The notes below the pieces were generated by a model, which was not told the DNA's origin, did not search any database, and was given only the letters and a program-made list of their open reading frames with translations. From Selenomonadaceae bacterium (GTDB lineage: Bacteria; Bacillota; Negativicutes; Selenomonadales; Selenomonadaceae), in the NCBI GenBank assembly GCA_017427545.1, contig JAFRSO010000057.1:1-35780 (forward strand): 35,780 bases of DNA, given 5' to 3'. This document shows positions 1-8,375 of the stretch, in pieces; position 1 is the stretch's first letter; each line of letters begins with the position of its first letter. A program made the translations under genes and the position numbers.

Positions 1-560
1 AACATACCGCCGAGCGTCGGGGGTTGAGGTCTGGTTTCAGTCGTCGAAGTTTCTTCAGCGTCGGATTCTTGGCTGCCGTCAAAAGTCGGGGGCTGATTGT
101 CAGTCGAGGCGTCTTGTGAGGGAGCTTCGCCGTCTTGAGGACGATTCATGCCGCCGAACATTCCACCAAACTTTCCACCGAATATTCCACCAAACATGCC
201 GCCGAGCGTCGGAGGTTGAGGTCTGGTTTCAGTCGTCGAAGTTTCTTCAGCGTCGGATTCTTGATTGTCACCGTCGAAAGTCGGGGGATTGCTGCCGTCA
301 AAGGTCGGGGGCTGCGGTCTATCAGTCGAAGAACCTTCAGCATCGCTATCGGATTCTTGCTCGCTACCGTCGAAAGTCGGGGGATTGCTGCCGTCAAAGG
401 TCGGGGGCTGCGGTCTTTCAGTCGAAGAACCTTCAGCGTCGCTATCGGATTCTTGCTCGCTACCGTCGAGAGTCGGGGGATTGCTGCCGTCAAAGGTCGG
501 GGGCTGCGGTCTTTCAGTCGAGGTATCTTGCGCGGGAGCTTCGCCGTCTTGCTGAGGACG
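1..560. repeat. 96-bp tandem coding repeat with 192-bp higher-order copy
   Basis: The same TCGGGGG anchor occurs at 281, 377 and 473, a period of exactly 96 bp (32 codons). The block starting GCCGAGCGTCGG at 201 recurs at 9, an offset of 192 bp or two units. The copies are nearly identical in DNA, so the expansion is recent and in frame. Confidence 0.85.
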
Positions 561-665
561 ATTCATTCCGCCGAACATTCCGCCGAACATTTTGCCGATT
601 TCGCGATTTCCCTGTTTGCTGTCGAAGTTAGCGTTTTCCATTTTCTGCACGTTGTTGTTATCCAT
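1..665 (-). CDS. acidic Gly/Pro/Asp-rich tandem-repeat protein, 3' end outside window
   Basis: The frame is open from an ATG at 665, behind a GGAGG site, to the window edge: 221 codons with no stop. The protein starts MDNNNVQKMENANFDS and then consists of two alternating modules. One is a Phe-Gly-Gly-Met block (MFGGMFGGMNRPQ). The other is an acidic Pro-rich block with units like RPQPPTFDGSNPPTFDGS followed by EQESDSDAEGSST. The acidic unit is 32 aa (96 bp) long. No signal peptide, transmembrane segment or known domain is visible, and I do not recognise the family. The repeats look disordered, so a scaffold or surface-associated role is possible but unsupported. The C-terminus is missing. Opposite-strand frames through this region stay open only because the repeat lacks stops. 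Confidence 0.8.
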   Translation of the reverse strand, partial: MDNNNVQKMENANFDSKQGNREIGKMFGGMFGGMNRPQQDGEAPAQDTSTERPQPPTFDGSNPPTLDGSEQESDSDAEGSSTERPQPPTFDGSNPPTFDGSEQESDSDAEGSSTDRPQPPTFDGSNPPTFDGDNQESDAEETSTTETRPQPPTLGGMFGGIFGGKFGGMFGGMNRPQDGEAPSQDASTDNQPPTFDGSQESDAEETSTTETRPQPPTLGGM

Positions 666-813
666 GATTTTTATTCCTCCAAAATTTTTCTATTCTTGTT
701 CTTTTCTGAAACTCGCTTGAATTTCTATGTGCGTATTTATAAATCCTTTGTCTTAGAAAAAGCTTAGATTTTGGCACTTTTAACCAACACTTAATCGACG
801 CTAATTTTCAACT

Positions 814-851
814 AAAAAATCGGCTCGGAGTTTCAAGCTCGCAAGCCGATT
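814..851 (-). terminator. rho-independent terminator after the GerMN gene
   Basis: Read on the minus strand, AATCGGCT (851-844) pairs with AGCCGATT (825-818) and is followed by a run of T. It lies just beyond the stop of the lipoprotein gene at 859. Confidence 0.75.
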
Positions 852-858
852 TCCAATT

Positions 859-1497
859 CTATTCGATTAAGCTGTTCATGCGTTCAAGCGGCGTGCTCAA
901 GTCCATGTGGCCGGAAAGCGTTTCAATCTCCCTGCCCTGAACCAAAATTTTCACGCGCTTGATTTCGGGAAAGTTCGTCAGCGTGTCGACAACTGATCCG
1001 ACTAAAAATTCTTCACCGGTTGAGCCGCCGACAAAATTTTTCAAGCCGTCAAGGTCGACAATCGCCAAATCGCCTTTAACCGTAACACTCCTTACGCCCG
1101 CGCTGCTTGGGAAAATTTTCGTCAAATTCTCCTCGTCAGGTTCCTCAAGCAAGGCCTCAACTGCGGCAGTGTATTTGTCGACCGAATCATCAACGATAAT
1201 TTCGCGCTCAACTTCGACGAGCCTCATGCCCGAATCATCAGGATAATAAATCCGCACGTTCAATGATTGTTCAGTCTTCTCATTTTTGGCAGGCAAATTT
1301 TCTTCGACAGGCTTAACGGCCTTTTCAGATTCGGACGCAGGTTTCGACGGTTGAGATTTATCTTCGGGCTTAACGTCGGTTTTTGACTGCACGGGTTTGG
1401 CAGGCGGTTCTGCAGGCGAATTTTCAGGCGGAGTTTTATCGCAACCTGTTGTGAGCAAAAGGAGCGCGAGCATTGCCGGCACTAAAAATTTTTTCAC
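859..1497 (-). CDS. GerMN-domain lipoprotein
   Basis: This is a 212-aa protein with a GTG start at 1497. A lipoprotein signal (residues 1-19, LLLLTTGC, lipidated Cys19) is followed by a Pro/Lys/Glu-rich linker (about 20-75) and one GerMN domain (about 78-205, with the pattern VRIYYPDDSG ... VKGDLAIVDL ... FPEIKRVKILVQG). GerMN domains occur in spore germination protein GerM and in many non-sporulating Firmicutes envelope lipoproteins, where their role is unclear. The gene begins 2 bp after the stop of the amidase gene, and its ribosome-binding site lies inside the amidase 3' end, so the two are probably translationally coupled. A cell-envelope or peptidoglycan-related role is inferred from that partner. 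The last gene of its transcript is marked by the terminator at 814-851. Confidence 0.88.
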   Translation of the reverse strand: MKKFLVPAMLALLLLTTGCDKTPPENSPAEPPAKPVQSKTDVKPEDKSQPSKPASESEKAVKPVEENLPAKNEKTEQSLNVRIYYPDDSGMRLVEVEREIIVDDSVDKYTAAVEALLEEPDEENLTKIFPSSAGVRSVTVKGDLAIVDLDGLKNFVGGSTGEEFLVGSVVDTLTNFPEIKRVKILVQGREIETLSGHMDLSTPLERMNSLIE

Positions 1498-1499
1498 GA

Positions 1500-2558
1500 T
1501 TAATCAAATCCTCCTTGATTAAAATAACGATTGACGGCATTGGTGATTGCCTGCGCAAGCTTCTGCTGATAATCGTCGCTTGCCAATAATTTTTCTTCGC
1601 GGGGATTGGTGATAAAGCCCAGCTCAATGAGTGAGGCGGGACATTTCGAGTGCGTCATAACATAAAATCTTGCTGCCTTGACGCCGCGATTATTCAGCCC
1701 GCCTAAGCGTTCGAGTTCCTCGTTGAGCAGTCGAGCAAGTCTGGCACCTTTAACGGCCGTCGGCGCGTGATAAGTTTCCATGCCGTTAGCTTTACCGTTC
1801 GCGAAGGCGTTACAGTGTACGCTGATGAAAAGCGCGGCATTGGGGGGAGCTTTATCGACGCGGGCTTGAAGTTCGGTTGCGTCAGAAACTCCCGGCGCGG
1901 CAACGTCAATATCGGTCGTGCGCGTCATGACGACTTGATAGCCCGAAGCCGTCAAAAGTCTCTGCGCCTTGAGTGAAACTGCCAATGAAACGGATTTTTC
2001 CGTGACGCCACTCGGCCCGATAGCTCCTGCGTCGGAACCGCCATGACCGGGATCGAGCACGATAACTCTTCCGTCACCGTTGAAATCGCCCGTCGACAAC
2101 TCGTCCTGCGCATAAAATTTTTTCACGTCGATGACAACGCGAGCATCTTTTTTCTCGGAACGATTTGCCGGCTCAAGATTGACTGTCACACCGCCGTTTT
2201 CCAAAACCGGTTTGAAATGAAATTGAATGCTCGTCTTACGTTCGGCAATTTTGTTGACGAGAACTTTTTCAATGAGAGTTCGCGCCGCGCCTTGAATTTG
2301 CGTGCCGGAAATGCGATTGACTCTGCCGGGCAAAGTGTTATTGAGTTCGACGCGCAAATTATCCAACGAAAAGTCGGAAGAAATATCGCCGTCTTGAATC
2401 TTTCCTCCACGATACGAAATTTCAATCCGCACAGTTTCGTTGTCGAGTTCAAAGGCTTTTATCCCCGTCAACTCGGCGGGCTTGGCATAGGCGGCAGTCA
2501 TCGTCGCCAAAGTCAAGACGAGCATTAGAGTAAAACACGTCAAAAATTTTTTCAGCAA
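1500..2558 (-). CDS. N-acetylmuramoyl-L-alanine amidase with AMIN domain
   Basis: The 352-aa exported amidase cleaves the lactyl-amide bond between MurNAc and L-Ala in peptidoglycan. A signal peptide (1-25, ending AAYA) precedes an AMIN targeting domain (about 30-150) and an Amidase_3 catalytic domain (about 163-348). The zinc and catalytic motifs are VLDPGHGG, the Glu in TEKSVSLAVS, SVHCNAF and the terminal Glu in ASLIELGFITN. The architecture matches AmiC-type enzymes, which fits an organism that splits septa beneath an outer membrane. The start is TTG at 2558, chosen because GAGG lies 7 bp upstream. It is the first gene of a pair with the GerMN lipoprotein and is preceded by a heptamer-repeat array. 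Confidence 0.93.
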   Translation of the reverse strand: MLKKFLTCFTLMLVLTLATMTAAYAKPAELTGIKAFELDNETVRIEISYRGGKIQDGDISSDFSLDNLRVELNNTLPGRVNRISGTQIQGAARTLIEKVLVNKIAERKTSIQFHFKPVLENGGVTVNLEPANRSEKKDARVVIDVKKFYAQDELSTGDFNGDGRVIVLDPGHGGSDAGAIGPSGVTEKSVSLAVSLKAQRLLTASGYQVVMTRTTDIDVAAPGVSDATELQARVDKAPPNAALFISVHCNAFANGKANGMETYHAPTAVKGARLARLLNEELERLGGLNNRGVKAARFYVMTHSKCPASLIELGFITNPREEKLLASDDYQQKLAQAITNAVNRYFNQGGFD

Positions 2559-2577
2559 ATTAATTCCTCATTCCTTT

Positions 2578-2650
2578 TTAGGGATTAGGGCTAGGGAACA
2601 GGGAGCAGATTTTTTCTAATCACTAACCACTAATCACTAACCACTAACCT
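2578..2650. repeat. paired heptamer array
   Basis: One arm runs TTAGGGA, TTAGGGC, then degenerate AGGGAAC/AGGGAGC units. An ATTTTTT spacer follows, then five perfect-length heptamers CTAATCA/CTAACCA at 2616-2650. The second arm encodes the last residues and the stop of the DUF3006 gene. Confidence 0.85.
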
Positions 2651-2887
2651 GCGCGCCTCGTCGAGAGCCTTATCAGTCTTGTCTTGGTCGCGAGAAATTT
2701 TTATCGTGAGGTATTCGCCTTCGCCGGTGTCTTCAGGTAAAAAATCTGCCGGCAAAACGAATTCGCGGAACTCGTCCTCTTCCTCCTCAACCAAGAAAAC
2801 CGCCTTAGCCGAACCGTCTTCAAGCTCCTCGATTCGGTCAAGATACGCTGTTATTTCTGTTTGTCCTTTTTCTTTTTCTTTATCCAT
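2630..2887 (-). CDS. DUF3006 domain protein
   Basis: The protein is about 85 aa: a short Lys/Glu-rich start, then TAYLDRIEELEDGSAKAVFLVEEEEDEF and VLPADFLPEDTGEGEYLTIKI. This is the pattern of the small beta-rich DUF3006 family, which is often encoded next to ComEC-like metallo-hydrolases, as here. I chose the ATG at 2887. A TTG four codons upstream sits almost on top of the GGAGG and is less likely. The gene overlaps the 3' end of the upstream hydrolase by 37 bp, implying coupled translation. Its last residues (LVVSD) and stop are supplied by the heptamer array. Biochemical function is unknown. Confidence 0.82.
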   Translation of the reverse strand: MDKEKEKGQTEITAYLDRIEELEDGSAKAVFLVEEEEDEFREFVLPADFLPEDTGEGEYLTIKISRDQDKTDKALDEARRLVVSD

Positions 2888-3906
2888 TTTTCTACCCAAT
2901 CCTCCCTCTCTTCAGGTTGCACGGAAAAGCTTTTGCCGTCGCTCGTGACGGTGATTGTGCCATTCCACCGCGTGCAGAAAATATTGTTCTCGTCAATGCC
3001 CTGCGCCAAATAATTTTCCAGCGGCTCAAGGTGCGGATGACCGTAAGTGTTGCGACGTTCCTCATCGGGGCCGCATGAAATTAAAACATAACTGGGATCA
3101 ACTGCCGCGACAAAATCTTTCGTCGACGCCGTGTAACTGCCATGATGACCGCTCTTGAGCACGTCACATTTTAACGCCTTAGGTTTATTGTTCGCTAAAA
3201 GTTCCGATTCAACTTCCTTTTCAGCGTCACCCGTGAACATCATCGAAAATTTCTTGTAAGTGAGTTTGCCGACGACAGATTCATTATTCGGATCGGATTT
3301 TTGCCCGCCGTTGACAGCCTTAACAAGTTCGGGCGTCGGGTAAAGGACATTGAACTTGACGGAGTTGCCGAAATCCAACGTGTCGCCGACTTTCAAGCTC
3401 TGATGAATAATTCCCTTCGCGTCGATGGCCTTCATGTAACTTTTGTAGAGCGGCGAACTTGCAGCAATGCCGTTGTCGTAAACTTCCGCGACGGAAATTT
3501 TTTCCAGATAGGGATTGGCTTTAAGCTCCTTCGCGCTCGGATTGATTAAAACTTTCGCGTTGCCGATATGGTCGGCGTGAGGGTGCGTCAAAATCAATTT
3601 ATCAATCTTCGTGACGGAAAGTTTTTCCAGCTCATGAACGAGCAATTCGCGTTCGTCAGTGTCGGACGTGTCGATTAAAATTGTCTGCTTGCCGGTTTGA
3701 ATCAGAATCGCGTCGCCTTGACCGACGTTCAGCATTGAAATTTTCAAATTGCCGCTGACGTTCTGCGCGGGCGACGCTTCATCTTGCTTTTCGTCCTTGA
3801 CTGAAACTTGAGATTCGTCTTTAGGATCATCTTTCGACGCTTGACCGCCGCAACCGCTTAGGATAAACGTCGTCAATAGGAACACTGCTAAAAAAATTTT
3901 TTTCAT
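2851..3906 (-). CDS. ComEC/Rec2-like metallo-beta-lactamase-fold lipoprotein
   Basis: This is a 351-aa protein with a lipoprotein signal (FILSGC, lipidated Cys19), an acidic linker to about residue 50, then a complete metallo-beta-lactamase domain. Visible metal motifs are LTHPHADHIG (108-115), the Asp of MFTGDAE and SGHHGS. The order and spacing match the soluble C-terminal hydrolase domain of ComEC, here as a stand-alone secreted lipoprotein without the channel-forming Competence domain. Such proteins are predicted nucleases or phosphodiesterases, and the substrate is unknown. The C-terminus is very basic (KKKKKDKQK). The start is ATG at 3906 behind GAGGTGATTGA. It is followed by the overlapping DUF3006 gene and preceded by a small membrane-protein gene 9 bp away. 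Confidence 0.88.
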   Translation of the reverse strand: MKKIFLAVFLLTTFILSGCGGQASKDDPKDESQVSVKDEKQDEASPAQNVSGNLKISMLNVGQGDAILIQTGKQTILIDTSDTDERELLVHELEKLSVTKIDKLILTHPHADHIGNAKVLINPSAKELKANPYLEKISVAEVYDNGIAASSPLYKSYMKAIDAKGIIHQSLKVGDTLDFGNSVKFNVLYPTPELVKAVNGGQKSDPNNESVVGKLTYKKFSMMFTGDAEKEVESELLANNKPKALKCDVLKSGHHGSYTASTKDFVAAVDPSYVLISCGPDEERRNTYGHPHLEPLENYLAQGIDENNIFCTRWNGTITVTSDGKSFSVQPEEREDWVEKWIKKKKKDKQK

Positions 3907-3915
3907 TCAATCACC

Positions 3916-4107
3916 TCATTTCTGCTCATTCTTGTAAAGGATATACAGCCGAATCAACTTTGTGACCGACCAAAATGCAAACGACGCAATATAAATTTTG
4001 TCGAGCAGTGAAAGGTTGTTGTAATCGAAGTGAGCAAATAGAAACACTGCCGCCAATATAATCAATCCGTCGAATTTGTCAAATGCTTTTTTCAAAAGTT
4101 CCAGCAA
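3916..4107 (-). CDS. small membrane protein, hypothetical
   Basis: The protein is 63 aa from a TTG start at 4107. I prefer this over a longer in-frame TTG at 4122 because the only GGAGG (4120-4116) lies 8 bp before the 4107 TTG and would be inside the longer version. It has two hydrophobic segments, FDGLIILAAVFLFAHF and IYIASFAFWSVTKLIRLYIL, joined by a short polar loop. I do not recognise the family. It lies 9 bp before the ComEC-like lipoprotein gene in the same direction, so they are probably cotranscribed. Confidence 0.6.
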   Translation of the reverse strand: MLELLKKAFDKFDGLIILAAVFLFAHFDYNNLSLLDKIYIASFAFWSVTKLIRLYILYKNEQK

Positions 4108-4234
4108 AATTTTCGCCTCCAATTTTTTGCGCTGATTATATCATGTTTATTTCATGTTTGACAAAGCCTTTTGCAAAAAAATTTGCCGCCCGAAATTTGA
4201 GCAGCAAATTGGAAATTTTATAACTCAACGCCTC

Positions 4235-5230
4235 TCAAAAGACAGTTTCAATCGTGCCGATAATTTCTCCGCGATGATTCTTCAACACGGGCGGGAAAAT
4301 TTTATCGAGTTCGGTGGCCTCATCTTTTGTGAGCAAGTCGAGATGTTTGAGCACTGCAATCGTCATGGGCGTAACTGCCGCATAACTTCCGTCCTCAATC
4401 TTGAACGTAATGCCCAAGTCGCCGTCCTTGACCGCCAGACAATAAACCGCGTCGCTGCCGATTTTTGCAATAATCCTGCCGCCTGTGACTTCGGAAACCG
4501 CCATATCAATTCGCCCGTTGCCGGAAATAACTTGCGGATATTTGCTCATTGCGTCGCGAATTTTCGTAGCGGCGTCTTCATAATCGCCCCAATCACCTTT
4601 CGAGGGCGTGGACAATCTTGCATAGGCGAGCGACATATTGTAAATCGGCAGATAAAATACCGGCACTCCGCAACCGTCAATGCCGATTTCCAATTTATCT
4701 TCAGGCATACGCGCCGCCATTGCAACATGCTTGAAGATAATTTTTTGCGCTTCATGTTCGGGGCGGATATAACCTTCGTAGGGAATGCCGAGCATCATTG
4801 CCAGCGCGATAATCTGCGAGTGTTTTCCGGAACAGGGATTATGTACGGGCAAAACTTTTTCTCCCGCCGCAATAATTTTCTTGAACGCCTTGCCGCTCAT
4901 CGGTCTGACGACGCCGCAATCCAAAACATTTTCATCGAGTCCGAGCTTAGCCAAAATTCCGCGGACAAGTGCCACGTGATTTTCTTCGCCGCTGTGACTT
5001 GCAACCAACAATGCAAGTTCCTCTTCGGTTATCGAATATTTTTCAAGGCCGCCATTTTTCACGAAGGGCAGAGCTTGAAAGGGTTTGGCAGCACTTCGCC
5101 AAAACATCGGCAAATGCGCATTGCCGACTGCCGCGACGACTTCACCTTTACAGTTGACCGCCGCCACGTCCCCGCGATGAATATTCTCGACATGCCCCGC
5201 GCGGGTGTAATGCAAAACAACTTCACTCAT
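4235..5230 (-). CDS. type II-like (thermolabile, Rhizobium-type) L-asparaginase
   Basis: The 331-aa protein belongs to the asparaginase family typified by the Rhizobium etli thermolabile enzyme (PF06089). That family is unrelated to E. coli AnsA/AnsB and hydrolyses L-asparagine to aspartate and ammonia. Visible family motifs are PMFWRSAAKPFQ with the Ser-x-x-Lys pair at S46 and K49, LLVASHSGE, HNPCSGKHSQI, IGIDGCGVPVFYLP and SEVTGGRIIAK. Length and motif order are typical and there is no signal peptide, so it should act in the cytoplasm. The start is ATG at 5230, with GGAGG seven bases upstream. The next gene upstream, DUF4160, ends 18 bp away, so the two may share a transcript. Confidence 0.88.
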   Translation of the reverse strand: MSEVVLHYTRAGHVENIHRGDVAAVNCKGEVVAAVGNAHLPMFWRSAAKPFQALPFVKNGGLEKYSITEEELALLVASHSGEENHVALVRGILAKLGLDENVLDCGVVRPMSGKAFKKIIAAGEKVLPVHNPCSGKHSQIIALAMMLGIPYEGYIRPEHEAQKIIFKHVAMAARMPEDKLEIGIDGCGVPVFYLPIYNMSLAYARLSTPSKGDWGDYEDAATKIRDAMSKYPQVISGNGRIDMAVSEVTGGRIIAKIGSDAVYCLAVKDGDLGITFKIEDGSYAAVTPMTIAVLKHLDLLTKDEATELDKIFPPVLKNHRGEIIGTIETVF

Positions 5231-5248
5231 GAAAATTCCTCCTCAAAT

Positions 5249-5506
5249 TTATCTGCCGAAATAATCATACCAACGAGCAATTATCGTGTCACGATTATGT
5301 GCAATCGCCTTCATAAGCCGCGTTAAATCTTTTTGCGGAATGCGGCTGTTATTGTGCGCCAAAACGGGATTGCTTTCGGGCGGGAGCCAAATTTTTGTCG
5401 CGTCAGCAGATTGCTTGCCCTTGGCAACGTGAACATGAACCGGCTCGTTATTTTCATTCGCGCAAAAGAAAACTTTATAACCGTAGAGTTCAAATATCGT
5501 AGGCAA
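5249..5506 (-). CDS. DUF4160 domain protein
   Basis: The 85-aa protein reads LPTIFELYGYKVFFCANENNEP then VHVHVAKGKQSADATKIWL, the hallmark of DUF4160, with a conserved tail containing LMKAIAHNRDTIIARW. A longer open frame extends upstream but matches nothing. The DUF4160 homology begins exactly at the TTG at 5506, which overlaps the previous gene by 17 bp. DUF4160 proteins are usually encoded beside a second small protein in a pair. A toxin-antitoxin-like or regulatory role has been suspected for such pairs but is not established. Confidence 0.75.
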   Translation of the reverse strand: MPTIFELYGYKVFFCANENNEPVHVHVAKGKQSADATKIWLPPESNPVLAHNNSRIPQKDLTRLMKAIAHNRDTIIARWYDYFGR

Positions 5507-5774
5507 TAATTTCACCGTCCTCGCGGGCAATCTCCCAAATAAGCGGGCTATTCTTTTCGACGAACCGCCGCAATTTATATTCTTCGTCCTCGGTGAAGCC
5601 CATGCATTTTTTGCAATAGCACACGGGCAAGACATATTCGGCGATGTCAAAGCCGTTAGCGTTGGGGCGTTCAAGGTGGACGGTGATACTTTCGCCCTGC
5701 CGCTTCGAGAAATGAATATCCGTGAACGTGACGGTAATATTTTCGGGGACGAGCTTTAAATATTCGTGACGCAA
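5490..5774 (-). CDS. hypothetical protein with CxCxxC, partner of DUF4160
   Basis: The 94-aa protein starts at a TTG at 5774 with GGAGG seven bases upstream. It has a beta-rich N-terminal half (ENITVTFTDIHFSKRQGE, SITVHLERPN) and a C-terminal half with VCYCKKCMGFTEDEEYKLRRF and WEIAREDGEIIAYDI. The CxCxxC cluster could bind a metal, but only three cysteines are present. I do not recognise the family. It occupies the position where DUF2442 genes often sit next to DUF4160, but the sequence does not look like DUF2442. The two genes overlap by 17 bp, so they are probably functionally paired. Confidence 0.65.
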   Translation of the reverse strand: MRHEYLKLVPENITVTFTDIHFSKRQGESITVHLERPNANGFDIAEYVLPVCYCKKCMGFTEDEEYKLRRFVEKNSPLIWEIAREDGEIIAYDI

Positions 5775-5842
5775 AAAATTTCCTCCTCAAAAAAATTAGA
5801 AGGTCAAAATTTCTTCAACCTCCCAAAAAATTTTCGTTCTAT

Positions 5843-7756
5843 TCAAACCGGAGCGGGTGTATCCGGCATTTTCGGCGGCTCAATATTTTCAGGCTTCGTC
5901 AGCTCAACCGTCACCGGCGGCGGGTCGTCATCTTTGATAAACGGCTTTTCAAATTCCGTTTTCTCCTCGCCGAAGACAATTTCCTTGAGTTCTTGCGCCG
6001 AAAGTGTTTCCTTGTCCATCAAAGCCGTAGCGATTTTTTCGAGACTGTCGCGGTTTTCATTGATAATCGTGCGGCAAGCCTCGTAGGCCTCCTCCATGTA
6101 GCGGTGAACTTCCTTGTCAATCTCGCTCGCCACTTCCTCGGAATAATTTTTCTGCGTTTGCCCGAAATAATATTGCTGCGCGGGATCGCCGCCATAAGCT
6201 ACGGGGCCGAGTACACTGCTCATGCCGTATTGCATAATCATTGCGCGGACAATCCTGCTGGCCTGCTGAATGTCCTGGGATGCGCCGGTCGAAATTTCGT
6301 TGAGGACAATTTCTTCAGCGACGCGTCCGCCCATTGCAACTTTCAAACGGTCGAGAAGTTCCGAACGCGTTGCATAACTCCTGTCCTCTTTCGGGAGCAT
6401 GAGAGTATAACCGCCCGCCCTGCCGCGTGGAATAATCGTGACTTTGTGGACGGGATCGGCGTGCTTGAGCATCATACCGACGAGAGCATGCCCGCCTTCA
6501 TGATAGGCCGTCAACTTTTTCTCGTTATCGCTCATGACTTTGGATTTTCTTTCGGGGCCGGCCATGACGCGTTCGATTGACTCTTCAAGCTCCGTCATGT
6601 TAATTTCGTGCTTATTACGCCGCGCCGCCAACAGTGCCGCCTCATTGACGAGATTGGCAAAGTCCGCGCCCGTAAATCCGGGAGTCCGACGCGCCAAAAT
6701 ATCCAAGTCAACGTCCTTTGCAATCGGCTTGCCCTTCGTGTGAACGCGCAAAATTGCAACGCGTCCGGTGACATCAGGTTTATCAACGACAATTTGCCTG
6801 TCGAAGCGGCCGGGTCTGAGTAAGGCCTTGTCCAAAATGTCGGGGCGATTCGTGGCGGCGATAATGATAATGCCCTCGTTGGGCGCGAAGCCGTCCATTT
6901 CAACCAGCAACTGATTCAAAGTTTGTTCGCGTTCATCGTGACCGCCGCCGACATTTGCTCCGCGCTGACGACCTACCGCGTCAATCTCGTCGATAAAAAT
7001 TATGCACGGGGAATTTTTCTTTGCCTGCGCGAAAAGATCACGAACTCTGGACGCGCCGACGCCTACGAACATTTCTACGAAATCGGAACCGCTAATCGAG
7101 AAAAATGCAACTCCCGCTTCACCGGCAACGGCCTTTGCAAGGAGAGTTTTACCGGTACCGGGCGGCCCGAAGAGTAAAACGCCTTTCGGAATTCTCGCGC
7201 CCAAGTCGTTGAATTTTTTCGGGTGCTTGAGGAATTCGACAACCTCTTCAAGTTCCTCCTTAGCCTCGTCAGCACCGGCAACGTCCTCGAACTTAACCTT
7301 GACTTTATCGCCGCCCATGAGTTTGGCACGACTTTTGCCGAATGAAAAAACTTTACCGCCGCCGCCCTGCGCTTGACTTATCATGAAATACCAAAAAGCT
7401 ACCAGAAGTGCAATCGGCAACAGCGACGTAAGGAGCGTCATCCACCACGGCGGATCTTTGGGATTCTGCGCAGTTATTTCTATGCCCTTGTCATAGAGTT
7501 TATTGACAAGCTCTTCGTCATCAACCGGCTCATCGGGTACTATTGTTGAAAATTCGCTGCCATCTTTTTTCGTGACTTGGAGAGAATTTTTTGTCACGAC
7601 GACTTTAGAAATTTCGTCTTTCTCAAGAGCCTGCATGAATTGCGTGTAGCTCATTTCCTCAACCGGCTTGGGCTTGACCGACATGTAATCGTAGAGAGTT
7701 ACCGCGATAAAAATCGCCAGCAGATAAAACCCGACATTGCGCAAAAAATTGTTCAA
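5843..7756 (-). CDS. ftsH: ATP-dependent zinc metalloprotease FtsH
   Basis: The 637-aa membrane-anchored AAA+ protease degrades misfolded and short-lived membrane and cytosolic proteins. Segments in order: transmembrane helix 1 (about 8-24), periplasmic FtsH_ext domain (about 25-105), helix 2 (about 107-127), Walker A GPPGTGKT (197-204), Walker B IIFIDEID (252-259), and second region of homology around [20 protein letters not shown]. The zinc site is HEGGH (419-423, where HEAGH is more usual), with the third ligand Asp in STGASQDIQ. The C-terminal tail is Pro-rich and acidic. The start is TTG at 7756 with GGAG eight bases upstream. Neighbours hpt and tilS give the classic Firmicutes tilS-hpt-ftsH order. 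Confidence 0.96.
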   Translation of the reverse strand: MNNFLRNVGFYLLAIFIAVTLYDYMSVKPKPVEEMSYTQFMQALEKDEISKVVVTKNSLQVTKKDGSEFSTIVPDEPVDDEELVNKLYDKGIEITAQNPKDPPWWMTLLTSLLPIALLVAFWYFMISQAQGGGGKVFSFGKSRAKLMGGDKVKVKFEDVAGADEAKEELEEVVEFLKHPKKFNDLGARIPKGVLLFGPPGTGKTLLAKAVAGEAGVAFFSISGSDFVEMFVGVGASRVRDLFAQAKKNSPCIIFIDEIDAVGRQRGANVGGGHDEREQTLNQLLVEMDGFAPNEGIIIIAATNRPDILDKALLRPGRFDRQIVVDKPDVTGRVAILRVHTKGKPIAKDVDLDILARRTPGFTGADFANLVNEAALLAARRNKHEINMTELEESIERVMAGPERKSKVMSDNEKKLTAYHEGGHALVGMMLKHADPVHKVTIIPRGRAGGYTLMLPKEDRSYATRSELLDRLKVAMGGRVAEEIVLNEISTGASQDIQQASRIVRAMIMQYGMSSVLGPVAYGGDPAQQYYFGQTQKNYSEEVASEIDKEVHRYMEEAYEACRTIINENRDSLEKIATALMDKETLSAQELKEIVFGEEKTEFEKPFIKDDDPPPVTVELTKPENIEPPKMPDTPAPV

Positions 7757-7795
7757 TCAAAACGCTCCTTTATCAATGCGCCTGGCGCATGAATT

Positions 7796-8353
7796 TCATT
7801 TGCCTCCGTAGACGCTGCGATTGAGAATGCCCAGATACGGCAGGTTGCGATAGTGTTGCGCAAAGTCAAGCCCGTAGCCGACAATGAATTCATCGGGAAC
7901 ATCAAAGCCGCAGTAATCAATCTTCACGTCGATTTTGCGACGACTCGGCTTGTTGAGGAGCGTGCAAACCTTGACGCTGTTAGCTTTCTTGTCCATGAAA
8001 TAATCAATCAGATAATTCATAGTCGTGCCGCTGTCGATAATATCTTCCACAAGCAAAATATCGCGACCTTTGGGATCGTTGTCGAGGTTTTTGAGGATAT
8101 TGACTTTGCCGCTCGTATGGGAATTGGCGTCGTAGCTGGAGGCGATGAGAAAATCAAATTGGACGGGAATGGTCAGCCGCCGCACAACGTCCGTATAAAA
8201 CATGACCGCGCCGTTGAGAATGCCGACCGTCAAAAGGGGCTTGGCGATATCTTTGTAATCTTCACTGATTTGCGCACTGATCTCCTTAGCGCGGGCGGCA
8301 ATCTCCTCCTCGGTGTACAGCACGCGTTCGATGTAATCTTCTTTACTCTTCAC
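7796..8353 (-). CDS. hpt: hypoxanthine phosphoribosyltransferase
   Basis: The 185-aa purine salvage enzyme converts hypoxanthine (and usually guanine) plus PRPP to IMP or GMP. The PRPP-binding loop is ILLVEDIIDSGTTMNYL, and the flexible-loop region FDFLIASSYDANSHTSG is also recognisable. Near the C-terminus, FDVPDEFIVGYGLDFAQHYRNLPYLG matches the family. I chose the GTG at 8353 because AAGGG lies nine bases upstream. A TTG three codons earlier abuts that site. The gene sits between ftsH (40 bp downstream) and tilS (a 94-bp gap filled by a heptamer array). Confidence 0.94.
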   Translation of the reverse strand: MKSKEDYIERVLYTEEEIAARAKEISAQISEDYKDIAKPLLTVGILNGAVMFYTDVVRRLTIPVQFDFLIASSYDANSHTSGKVNILKNLDNDPKGRDILLVEDIIDSGTTMNYLIDYFMDKKANSVKVCTLLNKPSRRKIDVKIDYCGFDVPDEFIVGYGLDFAQHYRNLPYLGILNRSVYGGK

Positions 8354-8375
8354 AGCAATCAACCCTTTCTGTTAG

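Noticed and set aside
201..560. CRISPR-like repeat array
   Set aside because: Units of 96 bp are contiguous, in frame and protein-coding, without unique spacers.
116..767. Plus-strand open frames with repeated Arg/Cys-rich sequence
   Set aside because: They mirror the 96-bp repeat of the minus-strand gene, which has a proper start and ribosome-binding site.
4154..5326. Long plus-strand open frame (390 codons) antisense to the asparaginase gene
   Set aside because: The minus-strand asparaginase has all family motifs. The antisense frame encodes no recognisable domain and is a by-product of codon bias.
5775..5842. Terminator between ftsH and the CxCxxC gene
   Set aside because: Only a weak 5-bp AGGTT/GACCT stem (with G-U) precedes the T-rich run, too little to call.
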